A stretch of 64,000 nucleotides of DNA, from the NCBI GenBank assembly GCA_026702845.1, contig JADCLS010000015.1, positions 62,001 through 126,000 on the forward strand. The letters are read 5' to 3'. The translations under genes were made by a program, and so were the position numbers. Within the stretch, counting starts at the first letter, position 1. Each line of letters opens with the position of its first letter. This DNA comes from Candidatus Heimdallarchaeota archaeon (GTDB taxonomy: Archaea > Asgardarchaeota > Heimdallarchaeia > Heimdallarchaeales > Kariarchaeaceae). This document shows positions 34,850-45,598 of the stretch, piece after piece. A model generated the notes under the pieces. It searched no databases, was not told where the DNA came from, and saw only the letters and a program-made list of their open reading frames with translations.

Positions 34850-37800
34850 TATTAAGTATGCTTTTCAATCAATTTCAAGACGACCCAAGAAAAATGCAGC
34901 TGGTGTGCTGGCTATAGCTCTTGGTGTTATGCTCCTTGTCGGTGTCCAGGCTGGATCCAATGGCATTGAGAAGGCTTTTGCAAGTTCTTGGCTGGATGCT
35001 GCGGGAGGGACAGATATACATTTCTACAATCCTGCTGAGGGATTTTTGCCACTTAATACGTCAGATTTAATTGAACAATCTGCAGATCCTCGTTTTGATA
35101 CGATCAAAACGATTACTCCAATGAATGTGATGACCCTATCATACTATGCTCAGGGACAATTTGAGAAGGGATTAGTTACCTTTGGGATTGACCCTGATGC
35201 AGAATGGGCTGCAGGATATAATTTTAAAACAACGTCAGGATCTATCATTGATTTGGATTTGTTAAAAGAAAATAATACTGTGATAATCTCGAATATTGTT
35301 GCTAAATTACTTGATGTATCAGTAGGTGATGTGATCCAGACCACTTTCCCTGATGGGCTTGGTGGTGGTACACCAGTGAGCCTTACTGTAGCTGAGATCT
35401 TTGATGCTAAGGTTGAGAGAGGAGCTGAGGGAGTATTTGGAGATGCAAATACAATTTATACTAACATTGAAGAGTTCAATCATCGTTTCGCAGAGCCATT
35501 AAAAGATTACACCACGGATTTCATCATCATACTCAAGGATGATCTTGTGGATAGGACCATGGATGGCTTTGATTATGAGAATGAGTACTTTAAGGGCATC
35601 GATACTATGAGAGATGTCATTGATGCTGTAACTGAATTGCTTGAACCTGAATTCCCATTTATCAGGGTTTCATCTTTCAGAGTACAGGGAGCAGAGGAGA
35701 TTGTCGACCAGATCGGTAGTATACGTGATCTACTCAATCTATTCAGCTATATTCTCAATGTGGTTGGATTACTTCTTATCATAAATGTCCAATCCATGGG
35801 GATTGATGACCGAAGAAATCAGACTGCAGTACTCAGAGCTCTGGGAACCTCTAGAAGGAATATTTTCTCCATCTTTCTCATAGAATCCTCGATAATTGGT
35901 GCAATTGGTGCAGTATTAGGAGCAATTGCCGGGATATTCTATGGTAACTGGATCCAGGGATACATAGTAGATACATTTGAATTGGGTAACACCACTGGAT
36001 CCACATTAACCGCTGGAGATTTTATCTTTGCCATTATCGCAGGTATTATCCTGTCGGTTTCTTCTGCGACCATACCCTCTTGGAAGGCATCCAGGAAAAA
36101 TATAGCAAATGAATTGCGAGGTATTGATCAGGTGAAGTATGAGAAGAAATCAAACAAAGTTTTCTTCCTAGGTATTGCTGTTACCGCTTTTGGCCTGTAC
36201 TCAGCTCAGAATGTAGGTGAGTTCTGGACCAAGGAGGCATGGTCTTCTTTTGATGATCAGGTCTCAATTCTACTAGGTCTTGGGATTTCTGCAGTGGGTA
36301 TTGGTCTAGTCCTCAGCAGATTTATCAACAAGAGTATTGCCTACAATATCTCAGCAGTTACCATGTATGGCCTTGCACTATTTACTGTGTTTGAGGCAGT
36401 TGACTGGGTTCAAGAAGGAAATGGAAATAACTGGCTTGCGATTATAGTCGGTTATATTATAATTGGTGCCAGCTGGTTGGTATACATCAATTTTGAGCTA
36501 CTGATGAGATTGATCTCAAAGGTATTGTTTGCCATTGGAGGTACAGCAAGATCTACAGCTCAGGTGATGACACGTAACGCCATAGGTAAAAAGGGTCGAT
36601 TAGCCACCACCTACACAACTCTAGCTATAATCCTCATCATGAGTGTGATGCTCTCTTCAGTATCCTCCACCATCACTTCTACTACAATTGATGTGTATGA
36701 GGAATATTCCGATGGTGTGGATATGCAGGTAAGTATCGAGATACCCAATGCACAGGTAGCAGAGAAAATTTCCCAGATCCCCGAAGTTGAGCAGGTATTT
36801 TCATTCAGAATTGCTGAAACCCTGGTTTACTTTGAGGATCCCACTTCTGAATACTTTGATCCTAATATACATGTATCATGGCGACCAGTAATCGAGGTCA
36901 ATCAATCCCAAATCATGCCCAATGGTGTCTGGGATGAAGAATCTCTGAGATACTCCTTCTTCAGAGCTTCCGATGAGTTTGGGTACCATTTCAGTACAAA
37001 ATTCAATAAGGAAGATATGATGAACTTGTCAAAGACCCTAATGAATGATTTCTTTGCCAATAAACAGTTCGATGTTGAGGTCAAGATCCATGAGGATTTT
37101 GATGAGAATAAGCAGGTACTAGAAACCAGGCAGGAAACACAGTGGATGGCAATTGGTGGCTTCTTCTCCAGTACAGTAGCCCCCATCTATCTACCAGATC
37201 ATGATGGTAAGATTATCCCAATTCGTCGTGTAGCTGCTGCATTTGATATGCTGGGACCTTATGAGTTGCTATCGTACTCCATGCTGGTTACTCCTGAATT
37301 AGCAGCGAAGTTACCCATATTTGATAATGTACCTGCTGCAAACCTCTTCCTAGTACGTTCTTCCAATGCTTATGCAGATGAGGAGGGCAATCTAGCCCTA
37401 GCACAGGAGATTGAGAGAAACATTAACGATCTTGGTGGTGACTCACTGTCAGCTGAGTTGGGGATGCTAATAGGTGCTTCAACTAGACTAGTATTCACCG
37501 AGGTTAGTTTCTTCTGGGGCCGAGAAGCAGCAGTATGGGATTTCCTTGAGATCTTCTCCAATCTTGGCCTGATTGTTGGATCTATGGGTATGCTCATCAT
37601 TGCCTTTAGATCAGTCAATGATCGTAAGAGAGAGATTGGAATGATGCGAGCTGTTGGCTTCTCAAGATCATCAGTGGTTCAAACCATACTGCTTGAGCTT
37701 GGATTTGTTGCATTAATGGCATTATTCACAGGAATAGTCAATGGTCTGATTATGGCAGATATGGTTGTTGGTGACATTTTTGGCTCAGAACTCAATATTC

Positions 37801-37922
37801 CCTACTTGCGTATTTCGACCTACGTTATAGGGATTGCACTTCTCGCCCTGATAGGAGGGCTATTTCCTGGCGTGAGAGCTGCCAGGATCAAACCATCACA
37901 CGCTCTCAGATATACAGGGTGA
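34842..37922 (+). CDS. FtsX/MacB-type ABC permease, double-length
   Basis: 1026 residues with two FtsX core units. N-terminal helix AAGVLAIALGVMLLVGVQAG, a large external domain (45-290), three or four helices with the RALGTSRRNIFSIFLIESS coupling motif, a central membrane block (about 430-590), a second external domain (about 600-900), and the last three helices with RAVGFSRSSVVQTILLELG and ending RAARIKPSHALRYTG. This is a MacB/LolCE-like exporter that uses mechanotransmission on lipids or proteins at the outer face. It overlaps the downstream ATPase operon. Substrate unknown. Confidence 0.9.
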   Translation: MFSIKYAFQSISRRPKKNAAGVLAIALGVMLLVGVQAGSNGIEKAFASSWLDAAGGTDIHFYNPAEGFLPLNTSDLIEQSADPRFDTIKTITPMNVMTLSYYAQGQFEKGLVTFGIDPDAEWAAGYNFKTTSGSIIDLDLLKENNTVIISNIVAKLLDVSVGDVIQTTFPDGLGGGTPVSLTVAEIFDAKVERGAEGVFGDANTIYTNIEEFNHRFAEPLKDYTTDFIIILKDDLVDRTMDGFDYENEYFKGIDTMRDVIDAVTELLEPEFPFIRVSSFRVQGAEEIVDQIGSIRDLLNLFSYILNVVGLLLIINVQSMGIDDRRNQTAVLRALGTSRRNIFSIFLIESSIIGAIGAVLGAIAGIFYGNWIQGYIVDTFELGNTTGSTLTAGDFIFAIIAGIILSVSSATIPSWKASRKNIANELRGIDQVKYEKKSNKVFFLGIAVTAFGLYSAQNVGEFWTKEAWSSFDDQVSILLGLGISAVGIGLVLSRFINKSIAYNISAVTMYGLALFTVFEAVDWVQEGNGNNWLAIIVGYIIIGASWLVYINFELLMRLISKVLFAIGGTARSTAQVMTRNAIGKKGRLATTYTTLAIILIMSVMLSSVSSTITSTTIDVYEEYSDGVDMQVSIEIPNAQVAEKISQIPEVEQVFSFRIAETLVYFEDPTSEYFDPNIHVSWRPVIEVNQSQIMPNGVWDEESLRYSFFRASDEFGYHFSTKFNKEDMMNLSKTLMNDFFANKQFDVEVKIHEDFDENKQVLETRQETQWMAIGGFFSSTVAPIYLPDHDGKIIPIRRVAAAFDMLGPYELLSYSMLVTPELAAKLPIFDNVPAANLFLVRSSNAYADEEGNLALAQEIERNINDLGGDSLSAELGMLIGASTRLVFTEVSFFWGREAAVWDFLEIFSNLGLIVGSMGMLIIAFRSVNDRKREIGMMRAVGFSRSSVVQTILLELGFVALMALFTGIVNGLIMADMVVGDIFGSELNIPYLRISTYVIGIALLALIGGLFPGVRAARIKPSHALRYTG

Positions 37923-37927
37923 TTATT

Positions 37928-38656
37928 ATGCAAAAATTAGAAGTAAAAACAATTACACAAACAGTGACTCTCGAGGTCAAGGATCTCTTCAAAAGCTACA
38001 ATGAAGGTGAGAAAAATGAGGTTAAAGTACTCAAGGGAGTGAATCTGACCCTGTATGCCGGCCAAATGGTAGCAATCATGGGCCCCAGTGGCTGTGGAAA
38101 AACAACCCTTCTCAATCTCATAGGAGGTCTTGATGGTATCACCTCAGGAGTAGTAAGTATCAAGGGTAGGGATATCAGCATCATGGCCGATAAGGAATTG
38201 ACTGACTTAAGAGGAAAGGAAATGGGATTCATCTTCCAATCATACAATCTCTTTGAGCAACAAACTGCCCTTGAGAATGTGATGCTACCTCTCCTCTTGC
38301 AAGATATTTCCACTGAGATGGCTATTGCCAGGTCAAAGATGATGCTACAGGAAGTAGGTCTGGGAGATAAATTCAATGAACTACCAGGTAAGTTATCTGG
38401 AGGAGAGGCACAGAAGGTAGCAATTAGTAGGTCACTGGTGACAGAACCCCTCGTGGTTCTGGCTGATGAACCCACTGCCGAACTGAGCATGGCAATGAGT
38501 GATGATATACTCAGCTTATTCAGGAGGATGCAACGAGAGAATCCAGAGACAACAATCATACTTGTCACCCACTCTGAGCATATTGCATCACAATGTGACC
38601 GGATCATCCGTATTGAAGATGGAATGGTTTCTGCTGATGAGGAGGTGCACCACTGA
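37928..38656 (+). CDS. ABC ATPase, LolD/MacB type, degenerate D-loop
   Basis: 242 residues. Walker A GPSGCGKTT near 52-60, Q-loop FIFQSYNLFEQQTALENV, signature LSGGEAQKVAISR, Walker B VVLADEPTAELS and THSEH. The D-loop, normally SALD, reads AELS, which may weaken one ATP site. ATG 37928 is preferred because GGGTGATT precedes it; a GTG at 37919 overlaps the permease stop. The stop overlaps the next gene by one base. It likely pairs with the second ATPase as a heterodimer. Confidence 0.9.
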   Translation: MQKLEVKTITQTVTLEVKDLFKSYNEGEKNEVKVLKGVNLTLYAGQMVAIMGPSGCGKTTLLNLIGGLDGITSGVVSIKGRDISIMADKELTDLRGKEMGFIFQSYNLFEQQTALENVMLPLLLQDISTEMAIARSKMMLQEVGLGDKFNELPGKLSGGEAQKVAISRSLVTEPLVVLADEPTAELSMAMSDDILSLFRRMQRENPETTIILVTHSEHIASQCDRIIRIEDGMVSADEEVHH

Positions 38657-40422
38657 TGGCATTATTCAATAACAAATCAGTTGCGGGTACTTTCACCGCT
38701 GCCACCATGGTTAGCTGGCATCACCATACCCTCACGGAGCATCTACTTAAAGATCTTAAGAAGACACTCAGAAAAAAACTGGGAAAGGCAAAAAACAATA
38801 GGATCAATACTTTTGCTATATCATCTGTTGATTTCACCTCAGTTCCAGATAGTGACAAGAGAAAAGCAGTTGAGGAGAGCATCAGAAAGGTTATGTCCGC
38901 TTATGCCAATACTCTTTCCAAGATTTATCGAAAGGAATTGAGTGTCAATGGAGATAGTGATATCTACCACAAGGCACTCAAGAATTATCCAGTCATGTAT
39001 AAGATGCTTAAGACATTACAAAATAATAATGTAACAAAGCTTGAAGAGACACTGGAGGAATTGATCACCCACGGCTCCATTGCTATTTGGGATATGCCTG
39101 GTTATGAAGGAGATAAGATTATCCTTGCTGAGCACATTGCCAAGTTTGATGATGAAACAGATGGAGATGTAACATCACTGGTGGATGAGGTACTTCTCCT
39201 TAATCTTGCCAAATACTACCTACCATATACCTATGAAGAGACTAATGCACTGCTACAGCAGATGAAACAGCTAGATGATCTCTCCAAGAAATATGATAAT
39301 ATGGGAGTTGAACCCATGGCTGAAATGATGTTCAGAAATATCATCGGATCCATCTCAGGCCTACAGGAGACGATCAAATTGCTGGTTAGACAGCTGAAAT
39401 CAGTTAATGAACAAACTCCAGTGATAAAAGATGAATTGGCTGAACTTCCCTCTACCTCCATGAATCAGTGGTTGGATTATGATTTTGAGGGAATCAGTAG
39501 CAAGAGTATTGAAAACCTCATACAACTGGATAAATACATAACAGAGATCAAACCTAGATTAAGAAATCTGTTAAGAGGAACAGTGATGCTTCCTGAAGAG
39601 GAGTATAGCAAGTTGTTAAGGTTCATCATCCCCATCAAGGCAAGGATTGGTTCAATCACACAATGGTCTCACAGATTTGATGATTTACCTTCATTCACAA
39701 CACTAGATGATGGTATAGCCTTTGAACAAGTTGAAGGAGAAAATTTAGAACCTGGTGAAGCATTACTTGAGATCAAAAAGGGTTTCAAGTTATTTACCAG
39801 AGGAAACTCCACCATCTATGCATTGAGAGGAATAGATCTTCAGGTACAGGAGGGAGAGTTTCTTATCATCAAAGGACCCTCCGGCTCGGGTAAGACCACC
39901 CTACTCAATCTTCTTGCAGGATTGGATGAACCAGGTAGAGGTGCTGTATTTTATAATAAACAGGATCTCAATGGATTATCTGATGGAAAACTGACCAAAC
40001 TCAGGAGGAAAAATTTCAGCTACATATTCCAGAATGATGCATTGATCCCCCACCTCAATGCTGTTGAGAATGTAAAACTACCCCTAGAGTTGAATGGACT
40101 ATCAGGTAAGTTATCTACTAGAATTCAAGAACTACTTGAAGGAGTGGGTCTCGGAGAGCATGGAGATCATAAACCAGCCGAATTATCTGGTGGACAGATG
40201 CAGAGACTTGGTATTGCCAGGGCTCTTGCACATCAACCAAAGATCATCTTTGCCGATGAGCCTACTGGAGCACTTGACAGAAAAACAACTTTGCAAGTAA
40301 TGGAACTATTGAAACAATATCATGAGGAAACTGGGGTTACAATAGTACTTGTGACCCATGATCCAGAAGTTGCCAGATATGGTACTCGAACTATTAATCT
40401 AGAAGATGGGCAGATTCAGTAG
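38656..40422 (+). CDS. ABC ATPase with 370-residue novel N-terminal region
   Basis: 588 residues. Residues 375-588 are a LolD/MacB-like ATPase: Walker [10 protein letters not shown] at 407, FIFQ-like [18 protein letters not shown], signature [13 protein letters not shown], Walker [14 protein letters not shown] and THDPE, all canonical. Residues 1-370 are an unfamiliar helical, charged region ([38 protein letters not shown]). LolD-type ATPases are normally about 230 residues. The extension may dock on the permease, a cargo or a cytosolic partner. It is the last gene of the exporter operon. Confidence 0.88.
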   Translation: MALFNNKSVAGTFTAATMVSWHHHTLTEHLLKDLKKTLRKKLGKAKNNRINTFAISSVDFTSVPDSDKRKAVEESIRKVMSAYANTLSKIYRKELSVNGDSDIYHKALKNYPVMYKMLKTLQNNNVTKLEETLEELITHGSIAIWDMPGYEGDKIILAEHIAKFDDETDGDVTSLVDEVLLLNLAKYYLPYTYEETNALLQQMKQLDDLSKKYDNMGVEPMAEMMFRNIIGSISGLQETIKLLVRQLKSVNEQTPVIKDELAELPSTSMNQWLDYDFEGISSKSIENLIQLDKYITEIKPRLRNLLRGTVMLPEEEYSKLLRFIIPIKARIGSITQWSHRFDDLPSFTTLDDGIAFEQVEGENLEPGEALLEIKKGFKLFTRGNSTIYALRGIDLQVQEGEFLIIKGPSGSGKTTLLNLLAGLDEPGRGAVFYNKQDLNGLSDGKLTKLRRKNFSYIFQNDALIPHLNAVENVKLPLELNGLSGKLSTRIQELLEGVGLGEHGDHKPAELSGGQMQRLGIARALAHQPKIIFADEPTGALDRKTTLQVMELLKQYHEETGVTIVLVTHDPEVARYGTRTINLEDGQIQ

Positions 40423-40498
40423 CAGAGTACAGCCAAATATACAAAAATTCCGATACACATTACAATAGCTTATTAATATTCCAAGAACAATATTTGTT

Positions 40499-41899
40499 GT
40501 GAATGCCGAAGAAGAGCTACATACACTTGTGATACAAGGGGATTACAATGAAGCACTAAAAAAGGCTAGAAAAATAGATTCTATTGAGGCTAGAATCAAG
40601 GAGATAGAATGTCATCTGGAATTATCAGAAATTGATGAGATATATGATTTATTTGAAGCCTGTGAACCTTATCAACCAAGTACATATGATAGAACCAGAA
40701 TTGAGATACTGAAATCAACGATTTACAGAAAAACAGGTAGTATGGAAGCAGCAAAAGAAACACTGCAAGGGGCCTATCAGCTATTTAATCAACTAGATGA
40801 TGAGCAAAAAGTTAATCTTTTGATGATGGCAAATTATGAAAAAGCAACTCAACATTATTACAATGGAGAATACGATGAAGCAATATCTGAATTACTAGAG
40901 TTATTAGAGTTAGATCATAATGATGTTTATATGGCTAAGGGGTGGAATTTGCTGGGGATCATCAAATTCTACAGAGGAGAGCTGGATGATGCAGAGGATT
41001 ATTATAAGAAGAGCTTGGAGATTAAGAGTCGCATCAATAATATCCATGAGATAGCCAAGACGCTCAATAACCTAGGTGAAGTGGCAAGAATCAAGGGAGA
41101 CCAGGATCAAGCACTCATCTATCATGAACAGAGTTTAGATCTAAAAAGACAAATAGGTAATGAGGAGGAAATTGCCATCTCTTTCATCAATTTGGGTGAC
41201 ATCTATCAGTATAAGGGAGATGAGGAGAATGCCATTCTTAATTTCATGCATGCACTGGAGTTCTTCAAGGAAATGGAACATGATTTTTACAAATCTGAGG
41301 TGTATTACAGATTGGTTGGAACGTATAGTAGATCTGATCTAGAGAAAGCTAAAAAATACTTGACCGAATTTGAGGAGTATGCCAGTGATTCAGAAATACC
41401 ATTTGTACAGGAGAAATTAATTTTCTCAAAAGCCTTGTATTTCAGATATAATGATAATCCACAGGATAACTCCAAAGCTTATGAGTTATTTGAAACGCTG
41501 ATTACAGAGGATAGTTCAGATATAGAGATAAAGATAAAAGCTTCCTTACACCTGATTGAGCTGGGAATTGCAGAAATACAGGAAACAAATGAAATGGGTA
41601 CAGTAACTGCAATGTTGGCCCATCTACTTCGGGCGAGATATGCAAAGATCCAAGGAGATATGAGAAGTTATAGTCAATATATTACCGAGACCATGGATCG
41701 TTGTGATGAAGAGAATAAATCTCTGATCCAATTGCTCATTAATGGTGATGCAGAGCCATTCCTGTCAAAATATCCTGATTACAAGGTATTGAACCTAGAG
41801 TTAATATTTAATCAAGAGGATCTATCAACTGATGAACTAACAAGGATTTTTTACAATTCTGTGAGCTTGCTTCTGTCTCATTATTCGGGGATGCGATAA
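40499..41899 (+). CDS. TPR-repeat protein
   Basis: 466 residues of tandem tetratricopeptide repeats from GTG 40499. Clear repeats are AKGWNLLGIIKFYRGELDDA, AKTLNNLGEVARIKGDQDQA and AISFINLGDIYQYKGDEENA, with more degenerate ones on both sides. TPRs bind peptides or proteins. No secretion signal; cytoplasmic. TATA-like CTTATTAATATT lies about 20-25 nt upstream, so the mRNA is probably leaderless. Partner unknown. Confidence 0.85.
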   Translation: MNAEEELHTLVIQGDYNEALKKARKIDSIEARIKEIECHLELSEIDEIYDLFEACEPYQPSTYDRTRIEILKSTIYRKTGSMEAAKETLQGAYQLFNQLDDEQKVNLLMMANYEKATQHYYNGEYDEAISELLELLELDHNDVYMAKGWNLLGIIKFYRGELDDAEDYYKKSLEIKSRINNIHEIAKTLNNLGEVARIKGDQDQALIYHEQSLDLKRQIGNEEEIAISFINLGDIYQYKGDEENAILNFMHALEFFKEMEHDFYKSEVYYRLVGTYSRSDLEKAKKYLTEFEEYASDSEIPFVQEKLIFSKALYFRYNDNPQDNSKAYELFETLITEDSSDIEIKIKASLHLIELGIAEIQETNEMGTVTAMLAHLLRARYAKIQGDMRSYSQYITETMDRCDEENKSLIQLLINGDAEPFLSKYPDYKVLNLELIFNQEDLSTDELTRIFYNSVSLLLSHYSGMR

Positions 41900-41971
41900 T
41901 AATAAATTATTCGAGCATTCTAAGTCTTTAAATACGGTTTGTGGATGCTTAGATAACCAGAAGGTACATCA

Positions 41972-42217
41972 ATGAACAAGAAGTTATTACTAATAATATC
42001 GATTATAATCCTGAATATTTTATTCATGATAATTCCAGTATATGGATTAACAGGACAAAATGATTCCTTTTCAGCCATACGAATCATTATTGCCAGTTTC
42101 AGGGGAACGATCATGGAAATTGGGCCCATCGCATTATTCATTGAGTTCGCAATACTTCTGCTCATACTGTACTTACCATCCAGAATGAAACAAACAAATC
42201 CTGAAGTTCACGATTAA
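41972..42217 (+). CDS. Small two-helix membrane protein
   Basis: 81 residues: N-terminal helix or signal-like KKLLLIISIIILNILFMIIP, a loop with NDSFSAIRIIIASFRG, a second helix IALFIEFAILLLILYLPS and a polar tail. A Shine-Dalgarno AAGGT precedes the ATG. Unknown function; lies between a TPR gene and a PAP2 phosphatase on the same strand. Confidence 0.65.
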   Translation: MNKKLLLIISIIILNILFMIIPVYGLTGQNDSFSAIRIIIASFRGTIMEIGPIALFIEFAILLLILYLPSRMKQTNPEVHD

Positions 42218-42288
42218 TGCTATAAATATTACTGAAAGGTAATAAAAAGACACAGTAGCTTTATTTATTCAATACTTAAAGAGAATTT

Positions 42289-43020
42289 ATGCTTGATCAA
42301 CCACAAGCCAAACATCGATTAAAATTCATCTTAATCGGTCAAGTCTCGTTCTGGGCACTTTTTGCAGTGATCACTCTTTTGTTTGGGGAGAATGAGATGG
42401 CCACAGCAATCAATCCTGGTTACGCTATGGATACTTCAGCATGGCAATACACCATGATAAAATTGTATTCAGATACATTCTATGTAGTTGTGATTTCCAT
42501 GCTTCTAATACCGATTATTACACTAAGTATGGAACGATTCAAACCTTACAGGAGAATTGCCCTTCAAACGTTCTATACCTTTATTTTTGCAGGTATATTC
42601 GTGGAGTTCCTAAAACCCATTGCTGATAGACCAAGACCCTTTCAGGAAGGTTCTGAAGTAAAAGACCAGATCAATAATTTCGGTGAGACCACAGATGAGG
42701 GCTCCATGCCTTCGGGGCATGTGGCTTACAGCGGTTCTGCTCTCGCACCAACTGCTGCATGGGTGGTTAAAAAAGTATTTTCGGTGCTTCTATTAGCTTA
42801 TGGTGCATTTATGATGTACGTTAGAATGTTTATAGGAGTACATTTTGCCTATGATGTACTGGTTGGCAATATTATCACCATTGTGGCCATGACCCTCTCT
42901 TTTCTGCTATTCACCAAGATCTATCGAAATGGTGAGTTGACATCTAAACAGGAATGGATGATTTGGGGAGCTGGTTTGGTTATTATGCTCATTACCCAAT
43001 TAACTTTGAGAGCATTGTAA
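42289..43020 (+). CDS. PAP2-family membrane phosphatase
   Basis: 243 residues, six helices. All three phosphatidic-acid phosphatase motifs are present: K109PIADRPRP, P141SGH and R179MFIGVHFAYD with the catalytic histidine pair and aspartate 189. It should dephosphorylate a lipid phosphate or polyprenyl (dolichyl) diphosphate at the external membrane face, useful for lipid-carrier recycling. Exact substrate unknown. No operon partner is obvious. Confidence 0.92.
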   Translation: MLDQPQAKHRLKFILIGQVSFWALFAVITLLFGENEMATAINPGYAMDTSAWQYTMIKLYSDTFYVVVISMLLIPIITLSMERFKPYRRIALQTFYTFIFAGIFVEFLKPIADRPRPFQEGSEVKDQINNFGETTDEGSMPSGHVAYSGSALAPTAAWVVKKVFSVLLLAYGAFMMYVRMFIGVHFAYDVLVGNIITIVAMTLSFLLFTKIYRNGELTSKQEWMIWGAGLVIMLITQLTLRAL

Positions 43021-43046
43021 TAAAATAACCAAAATAATATTGACAC

Positions 43047-43946
43047 TTATAATTCATTTATGATTGATTTGATAAAACCTGAATTCACTTCCTGTATGAT
43101 TATTGGTCTATTTATTTTAAGTATATCATGTTTCTCCATCAGTAGGACGAGGAAGATCAAATAGACATAGTCATCATGTAAGGTTGTTGTGTAGTATATC
43201 AATTCCCTATTCGGATGCTTGATGGTGAATTCAATGATCTTATACATCAGATTAACCTGATCCTTAGAGAGTTTAAGCTTGAATTTAGCATCATCAAGAG
43301 ATTTGCTTCCAAGGGATAGAGTGATCTGCTTTGCAGTGAGAATCAATTCCAAAATATTCACATCAAAGAATGTGGGCTCTCCCAAGCTCATCTCCTCGAA
43401 ATATTTGAGTACCTCTACAAAATACCCCACATCATCAGGAGGGAGTATCTCAAGCACATTTACCAGTATTTTCATCCATTTCTCAGTATTTTGGGTGTAT
43501 TCAATGGCCGATGGATAATAGTAAATTGTATAACCACCTATCTCCGATTTGATTGTTGCTATTGCTTCTTCTGAGGGTTTGATTTGCCCTATCTTGATAG
43601 AGGTTTCTGTCCATTCATTGTATATATTTAATCGTAATTTCTTCTGAGCACTGATATGAGATAAGCGGATATTTTTCTGTTTGGGTGCTGAGGGTACAGG
43701 TAAAGCACTTAGCCTGCTACCATTGCTAATTTTCTTTACTGGATAGAGACTGACCTTCTCCACAGTTCTTACATTACTGTTTCTATCAATTTGTAAATTA
43801 TATACTGATAGAGTACCTGTACTTGATCTATGAGTATCCGTATAAGAAGATAATCCATTGTCATCAAAAGTATAGTCTGTGTATAATCTCCTAACCTGTG
43901 AACAACAATCACAGTGATAGGAGATGCTCTTGTGTTCCGATTCCAT
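43047..43946 (-). CDS. Protein of unknown function with N-terminal Cys cluster
   Basis: About 299 residues from ATG 43946. The TATA element (minus CTTTATATAAG, 43966-43976) ends 20 nt upstream, so the earlier ATG at 44027 is not used. The N-terminus has HCDCCSQ (Cys12, 14, 15), a possible metal site. The C-terminal 200 residues are alpha/beta with YTIYYYPSAIEYTQNTEKW, and ELIYYTTTLHDDYVYLIFLV. No family recognised. Monocistronic, convergent with the PAP2 gene. Confidence 0.7.
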   Translation of the reverse strand: MESEHKSISYHCDCCSQVRRLYTDYTFDDNGLSSYTDTHRSSTGTLSVYNLQIDRNSNVRTVEKVSLYPVKKISNGSRLSALPVPSAPKQKNIRLSHISAQKKLRLNIYNEWTETSIKIGQIKPSEEAIATIKSEIGGYTIYYYPSAIEYTQNTEKWMKILVNVLEILPPDDVGYFVEVLKYFEEMSLGEPTFFDVNILELILTAKQITLSLGSKSLDDAKFKLKLSKDQVNLMYKIIEFTIKHPNRELIYYTTTLHDDYVYLIFLVLLMEKHDILKINRPIIIQEVNSGFIKSIINEL

Positions 43947-44271
43947 GAAAGTAAAGTACATACATCTTATATAAAGCATTACATTTTTGCTGTTCCGAAT
44001 TAATCTTAAAAGTATACTAAATGACAATATTACTATAAATAAATTTTTTTTTCAGATATTAAATCCAATAAATTACAATGACAGCTTTTCTCAATACATG
44101 CAATGGATTTTTGATTAATTATGATCGAAAAAATATGTCAGTTTTTGACCTATGCGAGATACAGCCTGAAACTCTTGTTTCCAGGAGGAACACTGATACT
44201 AGTATGTGCTGAGTCTAATTCAAATGGAATAATAATTGTAAAGTTACTTCTATTTAATTGAAAAAATAAAT
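43947..44271. other. Intergenic region, 325 bp
   Basis: AT-rich gap between two minus-strand genes. Apart from the TATA element at 43966-43976 belonging to the downstream gene, no coding frame or structured RNA is apparent. Confidence 0.5.
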
Positions 44272-45300
44272 TTATTCAGTTAATTTTGTTTTCTGTTCTG
44301 CTCTGTATTCTTCTAGTTGTGTACCATAGAGTAGACATCTTGCTGAATGACCAGGGCCAACAGTTACCATAATTGGTCGGATCTCAGAGCACTCAGGCAT
44401 GGCTTGACCACAACGTGGATGGAATCTGCATCCAGAAGGTGGAGAAATCAGGTTAGGAATAGTCCCAGGAATGGTTACCAGTTCATCGGAACGCTTGGAT
44501 TTTATTGAGGGAATAGCACCCAGAAGACCCTGGGTATAGGGATGTTTTGCGTTCTTGAAGATAGTTAACACATCACCAAGTTCAACAATGTTACCTGCAT
44601 ACATGACGGCAACTCTATCACAATTACCTGCAATCACACCAATGTCGTGAGTGATCAAAATAATTGACATTTTGAATTTTGTACGCAGTTCTTGCATGAG
44701 ATCCAGTACCTGTGCCTGAATAGTCACATCCAGTGCAGTAGTTGGTTCATCAGCGATGAGTAAGTCGGGATTGCAGGATAATGCAAGAGCAATCATCACA
44801 CGCTGTCTCATACCACCAGAGAATTGCCAGGGGTAATCACCAAGACGCTTGCTTGGATCTGGGATACCTACAAGCTCCAGTAGACGAATTGTGGTTATCT
44901 GAGCATCATGATCATTCAATCCCTGGTGCAGACGAATTGCCTCAGCAATTTGCTCACCAATGGTCAGAATGGGATTTAAGGAGGTCATCGGATCCTGGAA
45001 GACTACTGCTAGCTGATTACCTCTTAGGGTTCTCAACTCGGATTCAGGCATATCAACAAGGCTTCGGCCCTTGTACTTAATATCACCTTTGATGATCTTT
45101 CCAGGAGGTTGGGGAATAAGTTTGAGAATACTCATAGCAGTAACGGTCTTTCCTGAACCAGACTCGCCTACTAATCCGAGTACCTCACCTTCATAAACTT
45201 CGAGAGTTACGCCATCGACGGCTTTGACTATTCCATCCTCAGTGTAGAAATACGTATGTAGATTGTCAATCTCTAATATTTTGGTCTGCTCTTCTGACAT
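44272..45300 (-). CDS. Oligopeptide/dipeptide ABC transporter ATPase (DppD type), orphan
   Basis: 342 residues. Walker A GESGSGKT at 45-52, Q-loop [12 protein letters not shown], signature [13 protein letters not shown], Walker [13 protein letters not shown] and THDIGVI. The C-terminal oligo_HPY region carries four cysteines in [17 protein letters not shown] and ARCLL, a pattern typical of DppD/OppD. It energises uptake of peptides or similar solutes with DppF, two permeases and a binding protein, none of which lies in this window. The partners are presumably upstream elsewhere. Intact. Confidence 0.93.
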   Translation of the reverse strand: MSEEQTKILEIDNLHTYFYTEDGIVKAVDGVTLEVYEGEVLGLVGESGSGKTVTAMSILKLIPQPPGKIIKGDIKYKGRSLVDMPESELRTLRGNQLAVVFQDPMTSLNPILTIGEQIAEAIRLHQGLNDHDAQITTIRLLELVGIPDPSKRLGDYPWQFSGGMRQRVMIALALSCNPDLLIADEPTTALDVTIQAQVLDLMQELRTKFKMSIILITHDIGVIAGNCDRVAVMYAGNIVELGDVLTIFKNAKHPYTQGLLGAIPSIKSKRSDELVTIPGTIPNLISPPSGCRFHPRCGQAMPECSEIRPIMVTVGPGHSARCLLYGTQLEEYRAEQKTKLTE

Positions 45301-45536
45301 GTATTATAATCCTCTGAAATCGTTCTAAATTGCAATTTCCTTTAGATAGTTATAAGGGCAATGATGTATTCTGTTTAGATAACAATTTTTTAGAAAACAA
45401 ACTAAACTAAGATTTATAAAAAAGTAAAATTCAAACATAGGTATAAAATACCAAAAAAATAGATGCACGTTGGCGGGAATTCTATTTTTCTATCAATTTA
45501 CTGAATTTTATATTCAATAAATGGAAATTACTTAAA

Positions 45537-45598
45537 AATTTTCTTTATTTAAATGTTAAATATAATAATTTTCTTTATTTAAATGTTAAATGTTAAAT
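45537..45598. repeat. 30-bp-period tandem repeat
   Basis: A 25-bp unit (AATTTTCTTTATTTAAATG plus TTAAAT) occurs at 45537-45561 and 45567-45591, followed by a partial GTTAAAT. It sits right at the 3' end of the gene at 45593 and may be a slippage product or a terminator region. Confidence 0.55.

Noticed and set aside
45537..45598. Tandem repeat considered as a CRISPR array
   Set aside because: Only two units with a 5-bp gap, no spacers and no cas genes.
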